The notes below the pieces were generated by a model, which did not search any database, was not told the DNA's origin, and saw only the letters and a program-made list of their open reading frames with translations. A program made the translations under genes and the position numbers. A DNA stretch of 64,000 bases from Deltaproteobacteria bacterium (GTDB lineage Bacteria > Acidobacteriota > Thermoanaerobaculia > Multivoradales > JAHZIX01): NCBI GenBank assembly GCA_022601195.1, contig JAHZIX010000052.1, forward strand, positions 124,001 to 188,000. Direction: 5' to 3'. Shown piece after piece: positions 41,727-50,233 of the stretch. Numbering within the stretch: position 1 is the stretch's first letter; the number at the start of each line of letters is the position of its first letter.

Positions 41727-42386
41727 GTGATCAGATCGAGGCAGTCCGTGCTGATTTTGATGGCCCAGGTACTTGGGTTGGTATCGATTCCATCTGACTC
41801 GGTGCGCGCCGAGCCGCCCTTCCCAGTGGTAGCACAGCCTTCACTGCCCGACGATCTGGATGTATTGCACGGGGACTTCCGACTCGATAGGAAATCGCCC
41901 TCGGTTCATATCTCGTTTGTGGGAACCGGTGCAAGAATCGATGCAGGTGCGGTTCGTTTCCTTGAGATTGGAGAAACCGATCTCTCGACGCAGGCAGGCG
42001 ACCATATCTGGCTTCGGATCTCCAATAACTCCATCTGGACTATCTCGTTTCGTACCTATGGTACCTATACGGGGCCATCACCAGAGATGGTCGAAGTCTC
42101 TGAGGGAAAGTTCACCTTCGCCTTGCCAGACGGGGCCGAAGCGGGCGTCAGCTACTCCGTGCGGAAAGAGAATGGAGAGTACCTTCCGTCGGGCTCGCAC
42201 TCGGCGATCTTGTCGTGGCTCCCTTCGGGAAGGTCGGTAATATTCAGTGTAGACCGGAAGCACCTGAAGAAAGGTCGAGTGGTCTTCGTTGACTTCCAAT
42301 ATCAATGGGAAGCCGACGAGTCCTATTCCTATAACCGAGAACCGATTCATCGCACCCAGTTTCACTCCTACCGACTACCCGATTAA
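41727..42386 (+). CDS. Exported beta-rich protein of unknown function
   Basis: A GTG start gives 219 residues with a signal peptide (SVLILMAQVLGLVSIPSDSVRA). The mature part alternates short strands (IWLRISNNSIWTISFRTYGT; GVSYSVRKENGEYLPSG; VIFSVDRKHLKKGRVVFVDF), suggesting an Ig-like or jelly-roll fold. No cysteine-rich or catalytic motif is seen. Not recognised. It lies 190 bp after the NTF2-like gene on the same strand. Confidence 0.6.
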   Translation: MIRSRQSVLILMAQVLGLVSIPSDSVRAEPPFPVVAQPSLPDDLDVLHGDFRLDRKSPSVHISFVGTGARIDAGAVRFLEIGETDLSTQAGDHIWLRISNNSIWTISFRTYGTYTGPSPEMVEVSEGKFTFALPDGAEAGVSYSVRKENGEYLPSGSHSAILSWLPSGRSVIFSVDRKHLKKGRVVFVDFQYQWEADESYSYNREPIHRTQFHSYRLPD

Positions 42387-42776
42387 TGGAGTAGTTCAGC
42401 GAGGCTGCCGCTAATCGGCAAGACGTTGACCGAAGCTCTCATGACAAATCATCACCATTTCTTCGTTCTCTACTGTTCGTGCTCACCTCGATCCTTGTCT
42501 GCCATCGAAAAAGGAAAAGCGAGCCGGAACCGCCTTTTGGCACAGGGCAAGGAGAGGTTCGGCAATCAAATGATTGAAAAACAGACTGTAAGCTTCGAAG
42601 AAACCGTGAGCTTCAAAGACCCTGAGAGGGTCGATCGCTCAATATCTCGGCTCGGCTGACCTGACCTCCAGAACCCGACCCGTTCTCGAGTGAGAGATGA
42701 GACCCCATGACCCGCTCCCGCGAGGATCAATACATGGCCCCAGGAATACATCGCCCCCAGGAAGCACTCCCAGACT
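42387..42776. other. Gene-poor region before the alkylation-repair pseudogene
   Basis: A 77-codon open frame (42426-42659) is present, but its ribosome binding site and composition do not support it. An imperfect internal repeat (TAAGCTTCGAAGA / GAGCTTCAAAGA) lies near 42590-42615. Nothing else recognised. Confidence 0.35.
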
Positions 42777-43110
42777 TCAGCCCTGCCGACTCACCATTTC
42801 GTTGATCCAGATGGGCGCGAAGGGTGAGGTCCACCCTTTGGAAACGGGATAGTCACGGTAGATCCCCAACTCCTCTCCGATAGCGAGGGCCCGCTTTCGA
42901 TGATCAGGGAAATGGATGCCGATCTCCGCGAGATTGAAGTTCATCGCCCCTTACGCTTCCGGAGCGGCATTCCCCATTTCGGACTCGATGCGGTCCAGCA
43001 GCGCCGGGAGGTCGGGGCCCTCGGGACGCTTCACCACCCGCTCGGTGGTGAGTGTCCAGCCGGCGCGGGCGGCCATGGGGTCGTCGGTGGCCAACTACGG
43101 TTGGCGAAGA
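42777..43110 (-). pseudogene. Truncated AlkD-type DNA alkylation repair enzyme
   Basis: Reading the minus strand in one frame gives LATDDPMAARAGWTLTTERV, then PALLDRIESEMGNAAPEA, a TAA stop, MNFNLAEIGIHFPDHRKRAL, SKGWTSPFAPIWINEMVSRQ and the true stop TGA at 42777. This is the C-terminal part of the DNA alkylation repair (AlkD-related HEAT-repeat) family as I recall it. Two in-frame stops interrupt it (TAG just before LATDDP, TAA after PEA), and the N-terminal half is missing. The frame is otherwise intact, so inactivation looks recent. Confidence 0.75.
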
Positions 43111-43223
43111 CTCTCCCTGTCGGAGTGCTTCTTACAGACATAGGAACTGAACCCATCCGCCACAAAGACCTGATCCGTTAGCTATACTGGGCGCCCGAAA
43201 GGTAGCTGAAAGACCCATCGAGA

Positions 43224-44039
43224 ATGCGCCGAATTGCCATCAACTTGACGATCATCCTAGGGTTTCTCTTTGCACCCTTTTTCGTCCTTTTACCGTGGAT
43301 CGACTTTCGAGGAGCTGTGTCTCTCCAACTGGGAGTCGTCTTGGCTCATATTCTTTGGTGGGCTGGCCGCTTGCTTCCACTCATCGGCCTTTATGTACTG
43401 CTCATCGAGGCACTACCTGCTCAGCTCGGCAACAGGGTGTTTCGCTCGATCGCTTTGGCATTGGCGTTCCTGTTTACGACCGTGGCTTTCTTTAGCTTTC
43501 TCACGCCACTGTTCCATCCTCTCCAGGTGTTACCTGTTCCCATCGCAGGCCTTCTGATGATTCGTGCACCGACAGCTTCTACAGGCAAGGAAGGGCCAGC
43601 ACCTTTCATTGTCGGCGGTACCCTCCTCCTCTTGGGTCTTGCTTTGCTATTCCTGACCTTTGACCCAACCAAGGCAAGGTACGCTTCCTGGAAACCCAAC
43701 GGACCTTTGTCCCTCGAAAACATCCTCTATCACCAACCGGTTTACGACTTCGAGCTTGCCTTGGCCTCCGGCGACCTGAAGGCCATCTGCCTCTCTGGTG
43801 TCGGCCTTGTCTGCCCGCCCTACACGAGAGACGAGGGATACCTCGGCTACAAGGCCATGGACCACTTCGGCTACCGTGGTGTTGCTGGCTACAGCGATGC
43901 CATCATGAACGGCCCGCAGAGGTTTCTACAGAAACAGGCCTATAAATACGCCGAGACTTTCAATGCTCTGCTACTGGATCACCTTGAACAGTCCGGCGGC
44001 TCTCGACGAAGCCCTGAAGAAGGAGACTCAGGGCACTGA
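43224..44039 (+). CDS. Polytopic membrane protein of unknown function
   Basis: A 271-residue protein with about five hydrophobic segments in the first 150 residues (IILGFLFAPFFVLLPWI; LGVVLAHILWWAGRLLPLIG; IALALAFLFTTVAFFSFL; VLPVPIAGLLMI; GGTLLLLGLALLFLTF). A soluble C-terminal domain of about 120 residues follows, containing LSGVGLVCPPYTRDEGYLGY. No strong ribosome binding site is visible. Its 3' end overlaps by 12 bp a minus-strand fragment that encodes an orphan C-terminal tail. Not recognised. Confidence 0.6.
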   Translation: MRRIAINLTIILGFLFAPFFVLLPWIDFRGAVSLQLGVVLAHILWWAGRLLPLIGLYVLLIEALPAQLGNRVFRSIALALAFLFTTVAFFSFLTPLFHPLQVLPVPIAGLLMIRAPTASTGKEGPAPFIVGGTLLLLGLALLFLTFDPTKARYASWKPNGPLSLENILYHQPVYDFELALASGDLKAICLSGVGLVCPPYTRDEGYLGYKAMDHFGYRGVAGYSDAIMNGPQRFLQKQAYKYAETFNALLLDHLEQSGGSRRSPEEGDSGH

Positions 44040-44108
44040 GGTGCTCCAAGCGCTGGTGTCCCCGGTTTCGAATCCGTCGGAGAAAATCTCTTCCCGGACC
44101 AAGAAACT
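44028..44108 (-). pseudogene. Orphan C-terminal tail (DGFETGDTSAWS) of a lost exported protein
   Basis: The minus-strand frame ends EIFSDGFETGDTSAWSTSVP and a stop, the same kind of terminus as SLFIDGFESGDTTAWSLTFP in the exported FG-GAP protein at 53991. No signal peptide or body precedes it; the frame upstream (to 44237) is not protein-like. It appears to be the 3' remnant of a gene whose remainder was replaced. Confidence 0.6.
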
Positions 44109-44282
44109 CTCGATTCTCGGGGTGACCAGGGAGGGGCAGCGGTAGGACTGTCGTTGGCAGAACGCTGCAGCTGGGTGACTTCTGGCCACAGAAGCAGAAG
44201 GCCTTACCCAGTGGGGGCCACAAGCCAAGAACTCCAAGGTTCGCCTCGCAGTTCTTGGCTTGCCGTGATCTCTATCGAGGTC

Positions 44283-45887
44283 TTAGAACGCCTCGGTATC
44301 ACCAACGCTGGCAAAGTTGCCTTGAGGGTTGGTGTACACCGTAACCAGGTCGGTGAAGGTGTCTGTGACTTTCAGATCGAAGGACACGTTGGTCAAGGAA
44401 CCATAGAACACCCACCAATGGCCGTTGTTCTGCCTCCCGTCGAGCATTTTGACGGTTAGCTCGATGTTGTCTGGGCTAAAAAACCAAAATCCACTAGAGC
44501 GGCCATCGAGATCGACCTTCTGCCCATCGCCGGTTCGGCCCTGCCGGTCCTGCCAATTGACATCGAAGGCAAAGCGGTCGCCGTCTCCCAAGCACAGGGT
44601 TTGCTCACCGGCCACACAAGTCGTCCGCCGCCTAACCCGAACGTCCAGATCCGGCACCTGAAAACCCGGGTCGATTCGACAAGGCCCGCTAACTCCCCCC
44701 GCCTCCACCGCTTGGCAGGTCGTCTGTAAATCGGTCGCCGTGGGCTGCGGGAGGCCAGCTACCCAGCCTCGCAGAAGTTCCCAGGCCGAAAGTAACTCGG
44801 CCTCTGTGAACCCACAATGGCTCGGTTCTTCTTCGACAACGATGCCCAAGGTGAAATTCCCCGGTGGGACGACGGAAGCATAGGAGCTTTCGTTCTCGAC
44901 GAGCACGAGGCCGTCTTTGTCCGTGTGTAGAGAGATAATTTTCGTGTCCCCCACTTTGCCGCTCGGCGTGTAGTGATCAAAGAAGAAGCGGCGAGCGTCC
45001 TGATCCGCTGTGATCCGTGCGATATCCGCATCGACTTCCGCATCTCCGTAGACGACTTTGGAATTGGAGAAGGGGTTCTCGCCGTTGAGTTTCCGCGGGT
45101 CGTGGACCAAATCGGCGAGGCCAAAGGTGGAAAAGCCCATATCGGTGAGTAGAAAGCTCTCCGGCAAGCCAGTGACAGCCAAGATCTTGGCGAGTCGTGC
45201 CGCTTGGTCGGGAGATCTGGTGCCGGCGGGCTGCAGAACTCCAGTGCAAGTATTGACGGCCAATGCCATGGCGGCTTGATCAAAACTGGGGTCGGGAGGA
45301 AAGGGAAGTCCTTGCGCTCCTCCGGGAATGGCAGCTCCGGGGACAGCGCCGCAAACGGCGTCGTAGATCAATCGTAGGTCAACGCCACCGTCCCAGATGC
45401 GGCTTCCACCCACGGCGCCACAAATCGGCAGAGCTCCCACGACATTGGGGACTCTGGCCTGCTCAACGAGCTGAGCCGTGACGATTCCACCCAGGGAGGC
45501 TCCATAGATCAGAATCTGTTCTGGGGTTTGAAATTCCTGCTCGAAAGCACTGACCATCTCCTCTACGTCCGTAACGGTTTCGAACAAGGCCCAACCCGTG
45601 AGGCTGTAGCTCGAGGCGGCAACGGCATAGCCTTCCGCCAGCTGCACCGCTACCAGCGGGCCCAGGTCATCCACCGGGCCTACCGGAGACAAGTCAAAGC
45701 CATGATTCCAGATGACGAGGCCGTCTTCTGCCTGCCAACCGTCAGGAACGCGGACCGTATAGTGCGCTCCCCCAGAGGTCTGGCCGGTGAGGTCGGAGGT
45801 TTGAGCCTGGACTTCGGCGGTGGTCCCAAAAGCCATGAGTGCAACCAATACAGCCCACGGCGAAGCAAGGCGGAGATTCAGACGCAT
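44283..45887 (-). CDS. Secreted alpha/beta hydrolase with C-terminal Acidobacteriota-type domain
   Basis: A 534-residue protein with a signal peptide (WAVLVALMAFGTTAEVQAQ) and AAGGAGA-type ribosome binding site. The hydrolase part (about residues 35-380) has LVIWNHGFDLSP (oxyanion strand), ILIYGASLGGIVTAQL (nucleophile Ser in GASLGG), ISLHTDKDGLV (probable acid Asp) and EEPSHCGFTEAE (probable His). The last 110 residues, LCLGDGDRFAFDVNWQDRQG...SSGFWFFSPDNIELTVKMLD...TNVSFDLKVTD, are a domain I recall from many secreted Acidobacteriota proteins of varied function. Substrate unknown; likely an extracellular esterase or peptidase. A perfect hairpin lies about 40 bp upstream. Confidence 0.8.
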   Translation of the reverse strand: MRLNLRLASPWAVLVALMAFGTTAEVQAQTSDLTGQTSGGAHYTVRVPDGWQAEDGLVIWNHGFDLSPVGPVDDLGPLVAVQLAEGYAVAASSYSLTGWALFETVTDVEEMVSAFEQEFQTPEQILIYGASLGGIVTAQLVEQARVPNVVGALPICGAVGGSRIWDGGVDLRLIYDAVCGAVPGAAIPGGAQGLPFPPDPSFDQAAMALAVNTCTGVLQPAGTRSPDQAARLAKILAVTGLPESFLLTDMGFSTFGLADLVHDPRKLNGENPFSNSKVVYGDAEVDADIARITADQDARRFFFDHYTPSGKVGDTKIISLHTDKDGLVLVENESSYASVVPPGNFTLGIVVEEEPSHCGFTEAELLSAWELLRGWVAGLPQPTATDLQTTCQAVEAGGVSGPCRIDPGFQVPDLDVRVRRRTTCVAGEQTLCLGDGDRFAFDVNWQDRQGRTGDGQKVDLDGRSSGFWFFSPDNIELTVKMLDGRQNNGHWWVFYGSLTNVSFDLKVTDTFTDLVTVYTNPQGNFASVGDTEAF

Positions 45888-45925
45888 CGTACGTCTCCTT
45901 CCCGGGCTCTCAGCCCGTCACTGAG

Positions 45926-45950
45926 TCCGCAGTCCGGCTTGGACTGCGGA
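45926..45950. promoter_or_regulatory. Perfect 10-bp hairpin upstream of the secreted hydrolase
   Basis: TCCGCAGTCC and GGACTGCGGA flank the loop GGCTT. It lies 39 bp before the hydrolase start on its 5' side, with no T-run on either strand. It could be a leader hairpin or an operator. Confidence 0.4.
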
Positions 45951-46502
45951 TCGTTGAATGAATGCTGAAAGAACCTATCACCAGCACCGGAGAGTGGGAG
46001 CGGATATCCGAAGAAAATCCGAGTTGTGACGGGTTTCGAGGAAGCAGAGGCGGTCTAGCCCTTCCTTCTCACCAATCTTCTGCTGCGGCCCCGTATCTAC
46101 CTGAATCTCCAGCGTCAGAAGGCGATTCTGCTCCTCGACAGAGTGTCACTATGCCTGCGTCGCAGAAATCACCTTCTTCCTTGGATCTCCCGGCATCTCC
46201 AGTGCCTCGCGACGAATTCGGTGAGAAGGTAAGGGCTAGGAAGGTTCGTAGATGGCCCGGTAGAAAGAGACTCAGTCCGTTCACAGCACCCTTTGTAGGG
46301 GACGGTAGAATCAAAGAGGGATGAGATCGCCACTTACAGAGGAGCGAGGAAGGGTGGCGCAACGCCTAGACGAGCCCCCGGTCTAAGAGAGGTCGGCAAG
46401 GAACCATCTCCAACACCATTCGATGGACCCTGAGGCTCCTCAAGCGTCATACTGTGCCGTTAAGGAGCCACGAATGGTAGTCGCTTTCTAGGAGGATATG
46501 TC
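45951..46502. other. Gene-free region with a degenerate repeat
   Basis: About 550 bp. The ORFs at 45962-46324 (+) and 46069-46362 (-) are not supported. Positions 46036-46206 hold copy B of the repeat also found at 15129-15278. Confidence 0.45.
46036..46206 (-). repeat. Degenerate dispersed repeat, copy B
   Basis: The reverse complement shares with copy A (15129-15278) the ordered blocks GAGATCCAAGG, GTGATTTCTG, GTGACACTCTG, GAGGAG, CCTTCT, GATACG and GGTGAGAA. The opposite orientation and 31-kb distance argue for an old dispersed element. Confidence 0.5.
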
Positions 46503-47078
46503 ATGAAAGGGAATGCTGAGCACGAGACTCGCCGCCACCTCGAATCCGGTGAGTCACTGTTGTGGAGCGGTGTTCCCAAACAGGGAATCTTTCTGAGAGC
46601 CTCAGACTCCTTCATGATTCCCTTCAGTCTCCTCTGGGGAGGTTTCGCATTCTTCTGGGAATACGTCGTGATAACAAAAGGAGCTTCACTCCTCTTTGTC
46701 TTATTTGGAGTTCCCTTCGTTCTCATCGGCCTCTACATCATCGCCGGCCGATTCTTCGTCGACGCCAAGATGCGAGCCAATACCTACTACGCACTCACCG
46801 ACCGCCGAGCGATCATTGTCTCTGGGCTGTTCACCCAATCAACCAATTCCATCCCTTTACGAACTCTCCACGACATATCTCTCAAGGAGCGCAGGGATCG
46901 AACCGGCACCGTCATCCTAGGGCGCTCAAATCCACTGAATGATCTGTACTCGGGAATCCAATGGCCCGACATGAGTCAGTTTCGGGTTCCGAGCTTCGAA
47001 CGGATCGACAATGCAAAGTACGTTCACGACCAAATTCTCCAAGCCCACAGAGCCGAGAACCAGAAGGCCGCATCTTAG
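46503..47078 (+). CDS. Membrane protein with bacterial PH-like domain
   Basis: A 191-residue protein with AGGAGG upstream of the ATG. ESGESLLWSGVPKQGIFLRA at the start and TYYALTDRRAIIVSGLFTQS followed by SIPLRTLHDISLKERRDRTG are the hallmark of bPH_2-type domains. Between them are two hydrophobic segments (about residues 36-52 and 57-80). Function in bacteria is largely unknown; lipid or envelope stress roles are proposed for relatives. Upstream of and co-directional with 47157. Confidence 0.75.
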   Translation: MKGNAEHETRRHLESGESLLWSGVPKQGIFLRASDSFMIPFSLLWGGFAFFWEYVVITKGASLLFVLFGVPFVLIGLYIIAGRFFVDAKMRANTYYALTDRRAIIVSGLFTQSTNSIPLRTLHDISLKERRDRTGTVILGRSNPLNDLYSGIQWPDMSQFRVPSFERIDNAKYVHDQILQAHRAENQKAAS

Positions 47079-47156
47079 AAGGCCGAAATCCAGAAACCTG
47101 AAAACCACAGATTGGGCCCATTGGTAACCGGCGAAACGACCCGGAGGACCCCTCCC

Positions 47157-47546
47157 ATGCCCAAACTCGAACGCAGCCACGGCAGCGACATCCAAGATCC
47201 ATCCCCAGCACAGATAGATGCTGCGCTGGAGGACATTGAAGATGACAACGGAAGCTTCCTCATTCTGGCAACCGAACGAGGCTTCATTCAGACGGCGCTC
47301 GCCGCGGACGGTGTCTTCCATCTGGAGTACAAGCTCGAGGGCTCCGACACCCTTTACCAAATGAGAAACGACTCCCTTTCTGCAGAGGAAGTAGCCGAGG
47401 TGTTCGAACGCTTCCAAGAGAATCATCTCGACTGGTCATCCAGATACTCTTGGAGTCAGGAGAGCTTGGAGGGTGGAGGTAGACTTGGATGCATCGGCGC
47501 ACTTCTCTTGCTGGTGCTCACCGCTGTCGCTACTTGGACCGTATGA
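47157..47546 (+). CDS. Hypothetical acidic protein with C-terminal membrane helix
   Basis: The ATG at 47157 after GGAGG gives 129 residues. The soluble part, AQIDAALEDIEDDNGSFLIL, GFIQTALAADGVFHLEYKLE and SAEEVAEVFERFQENHLDWS, has an alternating strand-helix pattern seen in small immunity-like proteins. A C-terminal hydrophobic helix (LGCIGALLLLVLTAVATW) would tail-anchor it. It lies 78 bp after the PH-domain gene. Function unknown. Confidence 0.55.
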   Translation: MPKLERSHGSDIQDPSPAQIDAALEDIEDDNGSFLILATERGFIQTALAADGVFHLEYKLEGSDTLYQMRNDSLSAEEVAEVFERFQENHLDWSSRYSWSQESLEGGGRLGCIGALLLLVLTAVATWTV

Positions 47547-47686
47547 CCCAAACCTTGCTCAGGTAGTCCGCTCGGAATCCTTGACTGGCAACCATCGTCA
47601 GCGACCCTGCGCCAATTCGATGGAAGAGCTGCTCTGGGGAATCAACCACTTCGATTCAGGCATTGATGAGAAACAATGAGCTACCT

Positions 47687-48175
47687 ATGATCCACCACAT
47701 CTCCCTATCCGCCCGCAAACCCCTCGAAGTCGCAAAGGTACTCGTCGAGATATTGGATGGCCAGTTAACGAGATTCGGGCCCCATAGTGGTTCTTACATA
47801 GCCTGGGCTGGCGACGAGTACGGCACGGCCATCGAGGTATACCCACTCGGCACCGAGTTGCTCCCTGGCCCAGCCGATGAACCGACACGCTTCCAACCCA
47901 ATGATCAGTCGTCAACCTACTCCGCCACCCATGCGGCCCTTTCTATCGCCCGGAGCACGGACGAAGTGTTGTCCATCGCCCAACGAGCAGGCTGGCGGGC
48001 TGTGGAGTTGTCCCGGGGGTCCTTTCGAGTCATCGAGCTGTGGATCGAGAACCGGCTCTTGATCGAAATCCTGACGGAAGAGATGAAACAAGAATACCTG
48101 GAGGCCACCGCGAATCTGAGGAGACCGGCGAGGCAGATCAGGAAGGAATCCAGCGGTGGCGCTCCGAAGTCTTGA
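47687..48175 (+). CDS. VOC-like hypothetical protein
   Basis: The ATG at 47687 gives 162 residues starting MIHHISLSARKPLEVAKVLV, which reads like the first module of a VOC-fold protein. An earlier ATG (47666) is possible; neither has a strong ribosome binding site. ALSIARSTDEVLSIAQRAGW and FRVIELWIENRLLIEIL follow. Canonical metal ligands are not fully evident, although His3 and His4 of the first strand and Glu in LIEIL could contribute. Substrate unknown. Confidence 0.6.
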   Translation: MIHHISLSARKPLEVAKVLVEILDGQLTRFGPHSGSYIAWAGDEYGTAIEVYPLGTELLPGPADEPTRFQPNDQSSTYSATHAALSIARSTDEVLSIAQRAGWRAVELSRGSFRVIELWIENRLLIEILTEEMKQEYLEATANLRRPARQIRKESSGGAPKS

Positions 48176-48301
48176 GCAGGAATCGGCATTGCACGAAAGG
48201 CAGGGGCCAGGGCCCCGCCGCTTCCTCCGCGATGACTCGTCGACTTCCTTCTGTGGTACCTTGCCGGGATTCATTCTCTGAACGACGAAGGATCAATACC
48301 T

Positions 48302-48799
48302 ATGCCGGACACCAATCCCATTCGCGTGCTCTTTGTTTGTATGGGCAATATCTGCCGCTCGCCGGCAGCGGAGGCCGTGTTGCGGCAGCTGGTGGAGGAT
48401 CGAGGGTTGGAAGAGGTCGTGGAGATCGATTCCGCCGGGACGATCGGTTACCACGCCGGGAACCCGCCAGACTCACGGATGAGTCAATCGGGAGAAGAGC
48501 GAGGCATCGAGATCCATGGCCAAGCGCGGCAAGTGACCTTTGAAGACCTCCGCCTCTTCGACCGGGTGATCGCCCTCGACCAGGAGAACCTCGCCGATCT
48601 CGAATCCCTGGCAGGGGGCTCCAGCTCCCACATCCGGCTGCTGTCCTCCTATCTGCCGGTGGGCTCATTGGTGGATGTGCCAGACCCTTACTACGGCGGC
48701 GAAGCGGGATTTCGTCAAGTTCTGGACATGCTCGAGGAAGCAGCTCCCGCCATCCTTCAGGACCTCGAGTCCGCCTTCGAGCAGAGCTTCGACTCCTAA
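48302..48799 (+). CDS. Low molecular weight protein-tyrosine-phosphatase family protein
   Basis: A 165-residue enzyme with the P-loop VCMGNICRSPAAEAV (Cys13, Arg19) at the N-terminus, the usual IDSAGTIGYHAGNPPDSR and the general acid Asp in DVPDPYYGG. The family dephosphorylates protein phosphotyrosine or small phosphate esters. It is followed after 5 bp by a fructosamine kinase gene. In that pairing (reported for bacterial fructosamine/ribulosamine kinase homologues), the phosphatase is thought to act on sugar phosphates or on glycated-protein phosphates. Probably a deglycation operon. Confidence 0.93.
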   Translation: MPDTNPIRVLFVCMGNICRSPAAEAVLRQLVEDRGLEEVVEIDSAGTIGYHAGNPPDSRMSQSGEERGIEIHGQARQVTFEDLRLFDRVIALDQENLADLESLAGGSSSHIRLLSSYLPVGSLVDVPDPYYGGEAGFRQVLDMLEEAAPAILQDLESAFEQSFDS

Positions 48800-48804
48800 G
48801 ATCT

Positions 48805-49716
48805 ATGGATTCGTCCTTCCGCCAAGCCGTTGGCCGCTGCCTCTCCGAGAAATCCGGAAAGCCCCTCGAAGTCCAACGTCTCGTACCGGTGAGCGGTGGT
48901 TCGATTCACAGTGCATTTCGCGCCGATCTCTCAGACGGACGACAGGCCTTTGTCAAAGGAGGCTCTGAGGTCTCTCTGGAGGTCTTCGAGCGAGAAGCCG
49001 AAGGGCTCTCGGCCCTGGCGGAACCAGGGATCCTCCGTGTCCCCAAGGTCCTCCTCTCAGCGAAGGAAGCGGGCAAGTCCTTTTTAGCCCTGGAATGGGT
49101 AGAGACCGGCAGGAAAGGACCCAACTTCTTCGAGACCTTTGGCCGAGATCTGGCACGGTTTCATCGCCGAACCGCGGAAGAAGCCACGCATGGTGGCCGC
49201 TTTGGCTTCTCCCAAGACAATTGGCTCGGATCGACTCCCCAGCCGAATCGTTGGGAGAACGACTGGACCGAGTTCTGGAGAAGGCACCGCCTCGGCCATC
49301 AGCTCCAGCTAGCCCGCCACGACGGCCACTCGGACCCTCAATTGGAAAAACTCGGCAACCGATTAGCAGATCGTCTGGAAGAGTGGACCGATGTCCCCGA
49401 GGAGCCTCCTTGCCTGCTCCACGGAGACCTCTGTGGAGGCAACTACCTGGTGGATGAATCCGGGCAAGCCGTCCTCATCGACCCCGCCACCTACTATGGC
49501 CACCGAGAAGCCGACCTGGCCATGACCCGCCTCTTCGGAGGTTTCGCTCCAGCCTTCTACTCGGCCTATGAGGAAGAGTGGCCATTACCGCCCGGAAGCG
49601 CCGAACGCCTCGCCATCTACGAGCTCTACCACCTCCTCAACCACCTTCACCTCTTTGGTACCTCCTACCGCGATTCGTGCTTGGGGATTCTCGAACGTCT
49701 CGTGGGCCGGAAGTAA
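48805..49716 (+). CDS. Fructosamine/ribulosamine-3-kinase family protein
   Basis: A 303-residue kinase of the aminoglycoside-phosphotransferase fold. VSGGSIHSAFRADLSDGRQA is the N-lobe loop, AFVKGG holds the ATP Lys, and LLHGDLCGGNYLV (catalytic Asp) with VLIDPATYYGHREADLAM (metal Asp) form the active site. NWLGSTPQPNRWENDWTEFW is specific for the fructosamine kinase family. It phosphorylates ketoamine adducts on proteins at O3, making them unstable and thereby reversing glycation. It lies directly after the LMW phosphatase gene. Confidence 0.92.
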   Translation: MDSSFRQAVGRCLSEKSGKPLEVQRLVPVSGGSIHSAFRADLSDGRQAFVKGGSEVSLEVFEREAEGLSALAEPGILRVPKVLLSAKEAGKSFLALEWVETGRKGPNFFETFGRDLARFHRRTAEEATHGGRFGFSQDNWLGSTPQPNRWENDWTEFWRRHRLGHQLQLARHDGHSDPQLEKLGNRLADRLEEWTDVPEEPPCLLHGDLCGGNYLVDESGQAVLIDPATYYGHREADLAMTRLFGGFAPAFYSAYEEEWPLPPGSAERLAIYELYHLLNHLHLFGTSYRDSCLGILERLVGRK

Positions 49717-50233
49717 CCCTGCCAGGGTTCTTCTCCTAAATGGGATGAGAGGGGCCGATACCCCGACCAGCCAGAACCGCTTAAGCAGCCGAGGCCCTCC
49801 AAGTAGCTTAGCCAAGAGAACCAACCGCCCAAAAAGCATGGGTCGCTCTTGCGAACTAGGCGTCAAGTCCATGACATGTAGGCAGCGGAGAGCCGCCCAG
49901 GACGCAATTGACACTGCTACTTCTTCCGCATATCCTCTCCTAAAGACTTGAAGGAAGGCGACTTAAGGTGTAAAGGGTGAACAGAAAGTCGTTGCCTATA
50001 CCTCCGACTTGGGGTTGAAACAAAGGTTCGACGCCTCAAGAATGCTCACCTGCACTTCAACCAATGACTGACTTGAAAAGTCTTCGACAAATAGAGAGCT
50101 TCCTTGAGACGCTTCCAGGAATTTCCAACGCCAGTCTTGATCCTTCTGAATCCAGCGGTGCTGTCGTCGGAGTGGTTCACTTTGCGGCACTTCCTCTCCA
50201 CCCAACAGATAATCTAACCAGGAGCGAGACCCA
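49717..50233. other. Long gene-free stretch before the cassette cluster
   Basis: About 515 bp with no supported gene and only short open frames. An integron integrase is not present here, nor was a convincing attI found. Confidence 0.45.

Noticed and set aside
42426..42659. 77-codon ORF before the alkylation-repair pseudogene
   Set aside because: No ribosome binding site or recognisable pattern; left as gene-poor sequence.
45962..46324. 120-codon ORF after the secreted hydrolase
   Set aside because: It runs across the degenerate repeat and has no start signal or protein-like features.
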